This document shows positions 35,919 through 43,789 of a DNA stretch of 60,670 nt, one piece after another; within the stretch, counting starts at the first letter, position 1, and each line of letters starts with the position of its first letter. The translations under genes and the position numbers were made by a program. Below the pieces are notes generated by a model. That model ran no database searches. It had not been told where the DNA came from and saw only the letters and a program-made list of their open reading frames with translations. The stretch is from NCBI GenBank assembly GCA_002155895.1, contig MUMD01000020.1, forward strand, positions 1 through 60,670. The letters run 5' to 3'. This stretch comes from Streptomyces rochei (GTDB lineage Bacteria; Actinomycetota; Actinomycetes; Streptomycetales; Streptomycetaceae).

Positions 35919-35956
35919 AAGGTACGGGGACCGTCTTTCCTTCCGATATCGATCCG
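35919..35956 (-). promoter_or_regulatory. MbtH-like gene promoter with shared CDA element
   Basis: In gene direction CGGATCGATATCGG-AAGGAAAGACG (35956-35932) precedes, by 7 nt, TACCTT (35924-35919), a fit to TANNNT. The element matches the one before glmT at 20 of 25 bases and lies 80 bp from the start codon (81 in glmT). Confidence 0.55.
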
Positions 35957-35982
35957 TTTTTCCACCGGCCGCCGCGGACTGT

Positions 35983-37149
35983 TCAGCGGCCGTGGTCGAC
36001 GACCTCCGGGTCGTGCCGGACCGCCGTGTCGAGACGGGGGCCGTGCTGCCGCAGCCGCTCGTCGAGGTAGGCGACCACCAGCTCCCGGGTGACGCGCTGG
36101 GCGTCCGCCGCGCCGAGGGTGACCTCGGGGCCAGCCGCTCCGGTCCGCTCCAGGAGCGGGGCGTAGTCGGTGAAGGAGAGGTGCCCCGCGCCGCGCACCG
36201 ACAGCCAGCGGCGCGGACCGGACAGGTCCCGCCAGGTCCGCCCCCAGGTGGCGTCGGCGCCGGGCCTGCCGTGTCCGCCCGCGCCGAGCAGCAGGAACGG
36301 CCGGTCCACCGGGCTCTTCCCGGCCGTGTGCACGGTGCCGTCCAGATTGGCCGCGGCGGCGAAGCCCGCATCGGTGCGCAGCGCCTCGAAGGCCGCGGCA
36401 CCGCCCATGGAGTGGCCCACCACCGCCACCCGCGACGGGTCCAGGGGCGGCAGCCCCTCGGTGCCGGGCGACCGGAGCAGCCGCTCGCGCAGGAAGCGGA
36501 GATCGGCGGCGCGGACGGCGGCCACCCGGGCGCCCTCGGGGCGCCGTTCGCAGGCCAGGCAGCCGGTGACGCGGCCGTCGGGGTGGCTGATGGCCGGGGC
36601 CTCGTAGGCGTGGTCCACGGCGGCGACGGCGTAACCCCGGCTCGCCAGTTCCTCGGCCAGTCCGGTCAGCGAGGTGCGGGGCAGTGCGAAGCCCGGTGAC
36701 AGCAGCACCAGAGGCAGGCCCGTCGCGGGCGCGGCGAGCGGCGGAGGGGCCAGGCGCGCGTGGACGCGGGTGCGGCTGAGCAGGTCGGCGGGTACGCCGC
36801 GCACCCGGTGGAAGCGCAGGATCAGCTCTGACTCCCGCGCGGTGACGTAGGAGGCGTGCGGCGCACGGGAGGGCAGTGCGGGGTACCAGAGCGAGACCGT
36901 CAGCTCGCGGTGCCGGTCGGGGTTCCAGGGGTCAGGCCGGGAGGTGTCGCTCAACTGCGTTGTGCGCAGGCCGACCGGCAGGGCGCCGGTCGGCGCGGGC
37001 AGAGCCGGCGCGTCCCGGGCCGCCTCGGGTGCCGGGGCGGCGGCCGCGCTCCGCCCGCCCTCGCAGGAGGGCGCGACGGCCAGCAGCAGCGCGACCGCGA
37101 GGGCCACGCATCGACGCCCCGCCCGGCCGGCTCCGGTCACTTTCGTCAT
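35983..37149 (-). CDS. Secreted alpha/beta hydrolase, PAF-acetylhydrolase/lipase-like
   Basis: This 388-residue protein starts at ATG 37149. The N terminus [18 protein letters not shown] is a signal peptide, perhaps of the lipoprotein type. The body has [36 protein letters not shown] (oxyanion region), [14 protein letters not shown], the nucleophile elbow [17 protein letters not shown] near 245 and [10 protein letters not shown] with the likely catalytic His near 340. This resembles plasma PAF-acetylhydrolase-type esterases. It holds the SCO3219 position in the CDA cluster; its role there is unknown to me. Editing of lipids or of the lipopeptide tail is only a guess. Confidence 0.78.
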   Translation of the reverse strand: MTKVTGAGRAGRRCVALAVALLLAVAPSCEGGRSAAAAPAPEAARDAPALPAPTGALPVGLRTTQLSDTSRPDPWNPDRHRELTVSLWYPALPSRAPHASYVTARESELILRFHRVRGVPADLLSRTRVHARLAPPPLAAPATGLPLVLLSPGFALPRTSLTGLAEELASRGYAVAAVDHAYEAPAISHPDGRVTGCLACERRPEGARVAAVRAADLRFLRERLLRSPGTEGLPPLDPSRVAVVGHSMGGAAAFEALRTDAGFAAAANLDGTVHTAGKSPVDRPFLLLGAGGHGRPGADATWGRTWRDLSGPRRWLSVRGAGHLSFTDYAPLLERTGAAGPEVTLGAADAQRVTRELVVAYLDERLRQHGPRLDTAVRHDPEVVDHGR

Positions 37150-37379
37150 CAGCGCTCACTTCGTCGGAAGCAGGAACACTGATGACGTTAGGAGGGGAAA
37201 CCGCGAGGTGACAGCGGGGACGGCGCTTTCATGACCTTGGTCGACAGGAGTCTGTGCGATCTCCGTGGGCCGAACGGTGCCACGCCTGGACCTTGGTCGT
37301 CCGCTTCGCCGCTTTCCCCTTTCTTATGGCAGGGGTCCTTCCGGCGGGGGGTTCTTCCGGGGGCTCTTGGGCAGGGCCG

Positions 37380-37811
37380 TCACATGAAGACCAGCGCGAG
37401 GCTCGTGTCCCGCACACCGGTGACGTCCTTCGGGCCGTACTCCGACTCGGTCGGGTCGTAGTCGAACTCGACGTACGCCTCGCCGCCCGGGAAGTGCGGG
37501 CAGGCCATGTGGCTGCTGCTGGAGTCGGTCCCGGTGGCCGTCTGCCAGTCGATGGACCAGGCGACGCAGCCGGAGTCGCCGCCCGTGAAGGGTCCGCCGG
37601 GCTTGAGGTCCTCGACGTACCCGGTCACGCGCACGCCGCCGCCGTCGACGCACACGGTGATCTCGCCCCGGCCGAAGTCCTCGGTCTCACTGTCCGTCAC
37701 ACAGCCGGGTGCCGCGGTCGCGTCCGGCGTGGCGGAGGCCGTCGTCGGCGGGAGCAGGGCGGCCGCGCCGATGGCCCCGGTGAGAGCCGCGGCGCGCAGG
37801 ATTCCGCGCAT
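37380..37811 (-). CDS. Small secreted protein of unknown function
   Basis: This 143-residue protein starts at ATG 37811 after GGAAAGGA. A clear signal peptide (RAAALTGAIGAAALLPPTTASA) is followed by a mature part of about 115 residues with four cysteines (APGC, TVCVDG, DSGCVAW, HMACPH), probably two disulfides. It is acidic and Gly/Ser/Thr-rich. I recognise no family. It corresponds in position to SCO3220 of the CDA cluster and shares direction with its neighbours. Confidence 0.7.
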   Translation of the reverse strand: MRGILRAAALTGAIGAAALLPPTTASATPDATAAPGCVTDSETEDFGRGEITVCVDGGGVRVTGYVEDLKPGGPFTGGDSGCVAWSIDWQTATGTDSSSSHMACPHFPGGEAYVEFDYDPTESEYGPKDVTGVRDTSLALVFM

Positions 37812-37883
37812 GGTGGTGTCCTTTCCGTCGGGGTTGCCGGTCCGTGCAGGTGGTGCTCTCCGCGCGCCGGTCCTTGACCCGGC

Positions 37884-38741
37884 TCAGGGCCGGGGTGTGT
37901 CCGGCTCCCGGATGCGGGCCCGTCCCGCCGCACCGAAGCGCAGGGTCTCCCGCAGCCGGACCGGGCCGGTCGCGTCCCCGGACCGGGCGGCGTCCCGCAG
38001 TTCACGGGCCATCGCCTGCGCCTCGGCCGCCCAGTCGTCCAACTGGTCGGCCACGGGACCGGCGTTGGCGGTCAGGATCTCCGCCCAGCGCTCCGGGTCG
38101 CCGTCCGCGGTCCTGGTCACGTCGCGCAGGTCCTGGCCGGCCAGCCGTACGGCCGACTCGTCGCCGCCCAGCAGACGCGCGGCGACCAGGCTCGCGACCA
38201 GGTGCGGCGCGTGCGAGACGAGTGCCACGGCGCGGTCGTGAGCCTCGGGGGCGAGCAGCACCGAGACCGCCCCGCACAGTGCGACCAGTTCCAGCGCGCA
38301 GTTCAGGGCAAGGTTCCCGGTGGCCTCGGTGGGGGTGAGCGCCCAGGGCCTGCCGTCGAAGAGGTCGGCCCGCGGCTGGGCCGGGCCTTGTCCGCCGCCG
38401 ACCACGGGGGCGCCGCTGACCAGCGAGGTCAGGTCGCAGCCGTAGGCCCGGACCTCACGGTGCAGGGGCACCTTGACGCCGGACACATCGGTGTAGCAAC
38501 GGGCGGTGCCGAGCTTCTGGTGCTCGGCGAGGACCGGGGCGACCTGGTCGGGCGGCACCGCGAGGACCGCGATGTCGGCCTGGCGCGGGGGGCGCGCGGC
38601 GAAGCCCGCGCCGCACCGTTCGCCGGCCAGCGCCGCCTCGGGGTCGGCGTCGGTCAGGTAGGTGGTCACACCGTGCCGCCGCAGTGCGAGCCCCACGGAT
38701 CGGCCGATCACTCCGGCACCCACGATGACGACGCTGCGCAT
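37884..38741 (-). CDS. Prephenate dehydrogenase-like protein (TyrA family) with altered active-site motif
   Basis: This 285-residue protein starts at ATG 38741. The Rossmann motif VVIVGAGVIGRSVGLALRRH opens the protein, then ADIAVLAVPPDQV and YTDVSGVKVPLHREV. The usual GxHPM motif of prephenate dehydrogenases reads SGAPVVGGGQGP here, so the catalytic-type His is Ala. The later SHAPHLVASLVAARLL is kept. TyrA makes 4-hydroxyphenylpyruvate, the substrate of HmaS in hydroxyphenylglycine synthesis. It holds the SCO3221 position. Loss of the His may mean a changed mechanism, so activity is less certain than the fold. Confidence 0.78.
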   Translation of the reverse strand: MRSVVIVGAGVIGRSVGLALRRHGVTTYLTDADPEAALAGERCGAGFAARPPRQADIAVLAVPPDQVAPVLAEHQKLGTARCYTDVSGVKVPLHREVRAYGCDLTSLVSGAPVVGGGQGPAQPRADLFDGRPWALTPTEATGNLALNCALELVALCGAVSVLLAPEAHDRAVALVSHAPHLVASLVAARLLGGDESAVRLAGQDLRDVTRTADGDPERWAEILTANAGPVADQLDDWAAEAQAMARELRDAARSGDATGPVRLRETLRFGAAGRARIREPDTPRP

Positions 38742-38821
38742 GCGCCTTCCTCTCCTCGGCTCGGACCCTCTCCGGCGGGGATCGGGCCGGCTCCCGCCGG
38801 AGGGCCGGCCCGTGCCGCGGA

Positions 38822-39277
38822 TCAGCCGAAGATCTTGACGGCCTGGTAGTACGTCCAGGCGGTGCTGTTGCAGGCCGTGTTCTTCTCGCCGGTGTAGCCG
38901 GTGCAGACGCGCTTCATGTCCTCGTAGAAGGCGCTGTCGAGGCGGCTCTTGTTGGCGTCGAACTGGCCGGCCGCCTTGTAGTTGCGGTAGCCGAAGTCAT
39001 GGCGCGCGCAGGCGTTGTCGAAGGGGAAGCCGAAGGGGTTGTCGGGCGCCTGGGTGCATCCGTCGGTCGACCAGTCGAACCCGTAGGCGGCCCAGGCGGA
39101 CTGGTTGCGGTTGGCGGCGAGCCACGCGTTCTGACTGGTCGCGCTGGTCTGCGTGAACGAGGAGAGCACCTGCGGCTTGTCCGCGGGGGCCGCCTGGGCG
39201 GGGGCGGCGGCGACGCCGAGCGCGAGCGCCGAACCGAGGACGGCGAGGGTGGTCCTGGTCTTCGTCGTGGTGCGCAT
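38822..39277 (-). CDS. Secreted prokaryotic phospholipase A2-like protein
   Basis: This 151-residue protein starts at ATG 39277 after TTGGAGG. A signal peptide (TTLAVLGSALALGVAAAPAQ) precedes about 120 mature residues. The PLA2 core is intact: FDWSTDGCTQAPDNPFGFPF (calcium-loop region), then NACARHDFGYRN with the His-Asp catalytic pair near 105. Four Cys can form two disulfides. Streptomyces PLA2 enzymes are Ca2+-dependent and hydrolyse the sn-2 ester of phospholipids. It holds the SCO3222 position beside the ABC exporter. A role in lipid release for, or protection from, the lipopeptide is conjecture. Confidence 0.82.
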   Translation of the reverse strand: MRTTTKTRTTLAVLGSALALGVAAAPAQAAPADKPQVLSSFTQTSATSQNAWLAANRNQSAWAAYGFDWSTDGCTQAPDNPFGFPFDNACARHDFGYRNYKAAGQFDANKSRLDSAFYEDMKRVCTGYTGEKNTACNSTAWTYYQAVKIFG

Positions 39278-39390
39278 GGAACGGCCTCCAAGGTGGGGTG
39301 AGGATGCGGCTCCACCACCTTGGCGAGGCCCGCTATGGGCCCCTTATCGCACCGCTATCGCCCGCCGGCCCCCGCTCACGCGGACACGGC

Positions 39391-39429
39391 GAAGGGGCCG
39401 CACACCGACGGGCGGAGTGCGGCCCCTTC
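39391..39429 (-). terminator. Hairpin downstream of the ABC permease gene
   Basis: GAAGGGGCCGCAC (39391-39403) pairs with GTGCGGCCCCTTC (39417-39429) around a 13-base loop, about 30 bp past the permease stop on the minus strand. Confidence 0.7.
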
Positions 39430-39459
39430 GTGTTCCGCGGGGGGCGGAGTACGGACTTC

Positions 39460-40257
39460 CTAGGCGTCTCGGCGGCGCAGGACCGCGGAGCCGGCGACGT
39501 AGGCGGCCAGTGCCCACAGCACGAGGACCAGCAGGGCGACTCCGCCGCCGTAGGGGTCGCTGTCCTGGGTCAGCAGGACGGTGCCGGCGACGCTGGGCAT
39601 GTAGTCGGAGGCGGTCTCCAGCCACTTGGCGCCGACGACGCCCATCAGCTGCGGCAGCGCGAGCAGCACCATGATGAGGGTGGTGATGGTGCCCGCCGCG
39701 CTGCGCAGGACGGTGCCGAGTCCGATGGCCATCACGGCGAGGAGCCCGAGGTAGACCCCGGCGCCCAGTGCGGTGCCGAGCAACTGGCCGCCGGTGTAGT
39801 CGCCGTGCTCGCCCATCAGGGGCGCGGCCACCAGGGTGCCCAGCAGGCTGAAGACGAAGCCCGCGGCGACCACGACGGCGCCGATCACCAGGGTCTTGCA
39901 CCGGAGCATCCGGCCGCGCTTGGGCACGCTCTGGAGCGTGGTGCGGATGGAGCCGCTGGAGTACTCGCTGGTGAGGGCGAGGGTGGCGAGGACCACGATG
40001 GCCAGCTGGGAGATGAGGAAGGCCTGGGACGCGTGGTGCGGGGCCGGCATCGTGACGTCGACGCCCTTCTTCGCACTGGCGTCGGCCGACGCGCCGACCA
40101 TGGCGGCGAAGCCCACCGTGAGCAGCAGACCGACGGTCAGGTTCCACCAAGTGGCCCGGACACTCCAGAACTTGGTCCACTCGAACGCGACGGCGCCCTT
40201 GAAGCCGCCGCCCTTCACGGGGCCCACGAGCTTGGGGGCGGTTGCAGTAGTAGTCAT
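39460..40257 (-). CDS. ABC transporter permease, ABC-2 type
   Basis: This 265-residue membrane protein starts at ATG 40257. Six hydrophobic segments can be traced, including NLTVGLLLTVGFAAMVGASA, AFLISQLAIVVLATLALTSE, TLVIGAVVVAAGFVFSLLGT, GAGVYLGLLAVMAIGLGTVL, TLIMVLLALPQLMGVVGAK and ALLVLVLWALAAYVAG. The SEYSSGSIRTTL motif is typical of ABC-2 permeases. It is 6 bp from the ATPase gene and forms an exporter with it (SCO3223/SCO3224 positions), probably for CDA export or self-resistance. Confidence 0.88.
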   Translation of the reverse strand: MTTTATAPKLVGPVKGGGFKGAVAFEWTKFWSVRATWWNLTVGLLLTVGFAAMVGASADASAKKGVDVTMPAPHHASQAFLISQLAIVVLATLALTSEYSSGSIRTTLQSVPKRGRMLRCKTLVIGAVVVAAGFVFSLLGTLVAAPLMGEHGDYTGGQLLGTALGAGVYLGLLAVMAIGLGTVLRSAAGTITTLIMVLLALPQLMGVVGAKWLETASDYMPSVAGTVLLTQDSDPYGGGVALLVLVLWALAAYVAGSAVLRRRDA

Positions 40258-40263
40258 GTCCAG

Positions 40264-41217
40264 TTACGCCTTCTGGTGGTCCGGAGCTTCGGTGACCTGG
40301 GCGAGCGCGGGAGAGCCGTACTCCACGCTCGCGGCGGTGAGTTCCATGTACGCCTGTTCCAGGCTGGCCTTGCGCATGCTGAGTTCGTGGATGGGGACAC
40401 GGTGGTGGAACGCCAGGTCACCGATCTCCTCCAGCGTGCCGCCGACGACGAGGAGCTCGTCGGGCGCGGAGTCGGCGCCGGGCTCGACGCGCAGTCCGGA
40501 CTCCAGCAGCTGCCTCCTCAGCACGTCGGGCTGCGGGGTCCGGACCCGGACGGCGGTCAGCGAGCTGCCCGCGATGACCTCTTCGATCGGCGCGTCCGCG
40601 ATGATCTTCCCGCGGCCGATGACCAGGAGGTGGTCGGCGGTCTCCTGCATCTCGCTCATCAGGTGACTGGAGACGAAGATCGTCCTGCCCTCCGCGGCCA
40701 GGGAGCGCATCAGCTCGCGGACCCAGCGCACACCGTCCGGGTCCAGTCCGTTGACCGGCTCGTCGAAGAGCAGCACCTTGGGGTCGCCCAGCAGGGCCGC
40801 GGCGATCCCGAGCCGCTGCCCCATGCCCAGGGAGAAGGAGCCGATGCGCTTCTTCGCCACCTCGGTCAGGCCCACGGTCTCCAGGACCTCGGCGACCCGG
40901 GAGGCCGGGATGCCATTGCTGCGGGCCATACCGAGCAGGTGGTGGTAGGCCGAGCGGCCGGGGTGGCCGGCGCGGGCGTCGAGCAGGGCGCCGACCTCGC
41001 GCAAGGGGTGCCGCAGCTCCTCGTAGCGCTTGCCCCTCAGCAGGGCCCGCCCCGACGTCGGCGCGTCCAGACCGACGATCATGCGCATGGTCGTCGACTT
41101 CCCCGCGCCGTTCGGGCCGAGGAATCCGGTGACCTTTCCCGGCTTGATCTCGAACGAAAGGTCCGAGACGGCCGTCTTGTCGCCGTACCGCTTGGTCAGT
41201 CGGTCCAAAGTGATCAT
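40264..41217 (-). CDS. ABC transporter ATP-binding protein (drug-export type)
   Basis: This 317-residue protein starts at ATG 41217. Walker A GFLGPNGAGKSTTMRMIVGL near 33, signature SFSLGMGQRLGIAAALLGDP near 133, Walker B VLLFDEPVNGLD and H-loop FVSSHLMSEM are all intact. The C-terminal domain of about 90 residues is of the DrrA/CcmA type. With the permease downstream it forms a two-gene exporter. It diverges from absA1, with about 136 bp between the two start codons. Confidence 0.92.
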   Translation of the reverse strand: MITLDRLTKRYGDKTAVSDLSFEIKPGKVTGFLGPNGAGKSTTMRMIVGLDAPTSGRALLRGKRYEELRHPLREVGALLDARAGHPGRSAYHHLLGMARSNGIPASRVAEVLETVGLTEVAKKRIGSFSLGMGQRLGIAAALLGDPKVLLFDEPVNGLDPDGVRWVRELMRSLAAEGRTIFVSSHLMSEMQETADHLLVIGRGKIIADAPIEEVIAGSSLTAVRVRTPQPDVLRRQLLESGLRVEPGADSAPDELLVVGGTLEEIGDLAFHHRVPIHELSMRKASLEQAYMELTAASVEYGSPALAQVTEAPDHQKA

Positions 41218-41353
41218 CGCCTGGTGGCTCCTTCCAAAGTCACGTGTGCAACGCTAGGGAGAGGAGAAGGCCCAAGACATCTGGCGATCGGCAACGACCG
41301 CATTCGACTTTCGGCAGATCCGCAGGCCGCGACCCTTCTTGTACCGTGCTGGA

Positions 41354-43069
41354 ATGCACCGATGGCAGGCCGTGCGCCGACGCATCCGATCGCTCCTGCG
41401 GGTCCTGTGCTCCGAGCGCCCCTTCGCCCGCCGCGGCGATCTGGTGCTGGTCCTGGTGCTGCTGGCGCCCTCCGCGTTCAGTACCCAGGCGCTGGTGTCC
41501 ACGCCGGTCAGCTGGCTGACCGCCTGCCTGGTCATCACGGCCGCGGTCGTGGTGCAGCGCACCGCGCCCCTGCTGTCTCTGCTGTTGGCGGGGCTCCTCG
41601 CCCTGTTCTACCCGTGGTTCGGCGCGAGTCTGTGGCCGGCGATGGCGACGGTGGTGCTCAGCTGCCTCGCGGGCCGCAGACTGACCCGGTTGTGGCCCGC
41701 GCACCTGGTGTTCCTCTGTGTCGCGGTGGCCGGACTCCTGCTCGTGGGCACGGTCGCCCAGACCAAGGACTGGCTGAGCCTGCTGATGACCGAGTTCGTC
41801 ACCTGCGTGCTGCCCTGGTGGGCGGGGAACTGGTGGAGCCAGCGCACCGCACTGGCCCACGCCGGCTGGGAGCACGCCGAGCAACTCGAGTGGCGTCAGC
41901 GCTACATCGCCGACCAGGCCAGGATGAAGGAGCGGGCCCGGATCGCGCAGGACATCCACGACTCCCTCGGTCACGAGCTGAGCGTGATGGCCCTGCTCGC
42001 CGGCGGGCTGGAACTGGCCCCCGGGCTGTCGGAGCAGCACCGTGAGTCCGTCGGGCAGTTGCGCGAGCGGTGCACGATGGCCACCGAGCGGCTGCACGAG
42101 GTGATCGGGCTGCTGCGGGAGGACCCCACGCCCTCCCTGACTCCCGCCCACGAGTCCATCGCCCAGCTCGTGCGCCGGTTCCAGCTCTCGGGCACGCCGG
42201 TGACGTTCCAGGAGGACGGGGCTCGGGACCGGCCGGGCACACCGCTGCTGTCCGACCTCGCGGCCTACCGGGTGGTGCAGGAGGCGCTGACCAACGCGGC
42301 CAAGCACGCGCCGGGCGCCCCCATCACCGTCCAGGTGACGCACACGGCGGACGAGACCGTGGTCTCGGTCCTCAACGAACGGCCGGAGCACGGCCCGGAC
42401 ACGCCGGCGACGGGCAGCGGGTCCGGGCTGATCGGCCTCGACGAGCGCGTCCGGCTCGCGGGCGGCACGCTGCGGACGGGCCCGCGGTCCGGTGGTTTCG
42501 AAGTACACGCGCGACTGCCGCGCAGCGCCTCCTCGACGTCGCGGTCCACCGAGCCGCCGAACGACGGCACCGGGACCGGCGCCCCGGGGCCGCACACCGG
42601 GGAGGACGGCACGGACGGCGGCGGCACGGGCGCGGACCACGGGGCCGGCCCGGCCGACGCGGCCCGGCCCGCGACCGCCGCGCCGTGGCGCAGCGCCTCG
42701 CGGACCGCACTGCTGCGCACCCGGGCCCGGCTCAGGCGCGACGCGCGCCGGGCCGCGCTGATCCCGGTGGTGCTCGGGGCCGCCATCGTGGTGTTCCTCG
42801 TCGGACTTTACGTCTTCACCTCGGCGACGACGTCGGTCAGCCCCGAGGACTACGCCGGGATACGGGTCGGGGAGACCCGTGACGAGCTGACGCCGGTCCT
42901 GCCGGACCGGCGGATCAGGAAGCCGCCGCCGGTCATCTCCGAGCCGTCCGTGCCGGCCGGCGCGACGTGCGAGTACTACCGGGCGAGCAGAAGTCTCCTG
43001 GACTTCGGCGACACGATGTACCGGCTGTGCTTCAAGGATGATGTCCTGATGGCCAAGGACATGCTCTGA
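41354..43069 (+). CDS. absA1: Sensor histidine kinase AbsA1
   Basis: The ATG at 41354 gives 571 residues, the length I recall for AbsA1, and puts the phospho-acceptor at H202 (AQDIHDSLGHELS), the residue known for AbsA1. The N-terminal half has four to five TM helices (LVLVLVLLAPSAFSTQALV to LCVAVAGLLLVGTVAQ). The HisKA_3 dimerisation helix and HATPase (AYRVVQEALTNAAKHA, GSGLIGLDERVRLAGG) follow. After a Gly/Thr-rich linker there is another TM (LIPVVLGAAIVVFLVGLYVF) and an extracytoplasmic tail. AbsA1 phosphorylates and dephosphorylates AbsA2 to tune antibiotic production. It is co-transcribed with absA2. Confidence 0.93.
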   Translation: MHRWQAVRRRIRSLLRVLCSERPFARRGDLVLVLVLLAPSAFSTQALVSTPVSWLTACLVITAAVVVQRTAPLLSLLLAGLLALFYPWFGASLWPAMATVVLSCLAGRRLTRLWPAHLVFLCVAVAGLLLVGTVAQTKDWLSLLMTEFVTCVLPWWAGNWWSQRTALAHAGWEHAEQLEWRQRYIADQARMKERARIAQDIHDSLGHELSVMALLAGGLELAPGLSEQHRESVGQLRERCTMATERLHEVIGLLREDPTPSLTPAHESIAQLVRRFQLSGTPVTFQEDGARDRPGTPLLSDLAAYRVVQEALTNAAKHAPGAPITVQVTHTADETVVSVLNERPEHGPDTPATGSGSGLIGLDERVRLAGGTLRTGPRSGGFEVHARLPRSASSTSRSTEPPNDGTGTGAPGPHTGEDGTDGGGTGADHGAGPADAARPATAAPWRSASRTALLRTRARLRRDARRAALIPVVLGAAIVVFLVGLYVFTSATTSVSPEDYAGIRVGETRDELTPVLPDRRIRKPPPVISEPSVPAGATCEYYRASRSLLDFGDTMYRLCFKDDVLMAKDML

Positions 43070-43087
43070 CCACCAGGGAAGGATCGG

Positions 43088-43756
43088 ATGATTCGCGTAC
43101 TGCTCGCCGACGACGAGACCATCATCAGGGCCGGGGTTCGCTCCATCCTGACGACCGAGCCGGGCATCGAGGTGGTCGCCGAGGCGTCCGACGGGCGTGC
43201 GGCGGTCGAGCTGGCCCGCAAGCACCGGCCCGACGTGGCCCTGCTCGACATCAGGATGCCGGAGATGGACGGCCTGACGGCCGCGGGGGAACTGCGGACC
43301 ACCAACCCGGACACCGCGGTGGTCGTCCTCACCACCTTCGGTGAGGACAAGTACATCGAGCGCGCCCTCGACCAGGGGGTGGCCGGCTTCCTGCTCAAGG
43401 CGTCCGACCCGCGGGACCTGATCTCGGGCGTGCGGGCCGTGGCGTCCGGGGGGTCCTGTCTCTCGCCGCTGGTGGCGCGGCGGCTGATGACCGAGCTGCG
43501 CCGGGCGCCGTCGCCGCGCTCGCAGTTGTCCGGGGAGCGCACCATGCTGCTGACCAAGCGGGAGCAGGAGGTCCTCGGCATGCTGGGGGCCGGGATGTCG
43601 AACGCGGAGATCGCGCAGCGGCTGCATCTGGTCGAGGGCACGATCAAGACGTATGTCAGCGCCATCTTCACCCAGTTGGAGGTCCGCAACCGGGTGCAGG
43701 CGGCGATCATCGCCTACGAGGCGGGGCTGGTGACGCGGAGCGACCTCGGCGGTTGA
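43088..43756 (+). CDS. absA2: Response regulator AbsA2 (NarL/LuxR type)
   Basis: This 222-residue protein starts at ATG 43088 after GGAAGGA. Receiver domain 1-120: acidic pair LLADDET, phosphorylated D54 in DVALLDIRMPEMDG, VLTTFGEDKYIERAL and LLKASDPRDL. LuxR HTH 150-215: LTKREQEVLGMLGAGMSNAE, QRLHLVEGTIKTYVSAIFTQ. In S. coelicolor, phosphorylated AbsA2 represses CDA, actinorhodin and undecylprodigiosin pathway activators, including cdaR. It lies 18 bp after absA1 and converges on hpgT. Confidence 0.95.
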   Translation: MIRVLLADDETIIRAGVRSILTTEPGIEVVAEASDGRAAVELARKHRPDVALLDIRMPEMDGLTAAGELRTTNPDTAVVVLTTFGEDKYIERALDQGVAGFLLKASDPRDLISGVRAVASGGSCLSPLVARRLMTELRRAPSPRSQLSGERTMLLTKREQEVLGMLGAGMSNAEIAQRLHLVEGTIKTYVSAIFTQLEVRNRVQAAIIAYEAGLVTRSDLGG

Positions 43757-43758
43757 GG

Positions 43759-43789
43759 GGCCCGGGCGGGTCAGGCGCCCGCCCGGGCC
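43759..43789. terminator. Hairpin between convergent absA2 and hpgT
   Basis: GGCCCGGGCGGG (43759-43770) pairs with CCCGCCCGGGCC (43778-43789); the hpgT stop codon lies in the loop. It can terminate both converging transcripts. Confidence 0.7.

Noticed and set aside
37229..37380. Small ORFs between the lipase-like gene and the small secreted protein gene
   Set aside because: They have no ribosome binding sites and no recognisable protein sequence; they look like chance frames.
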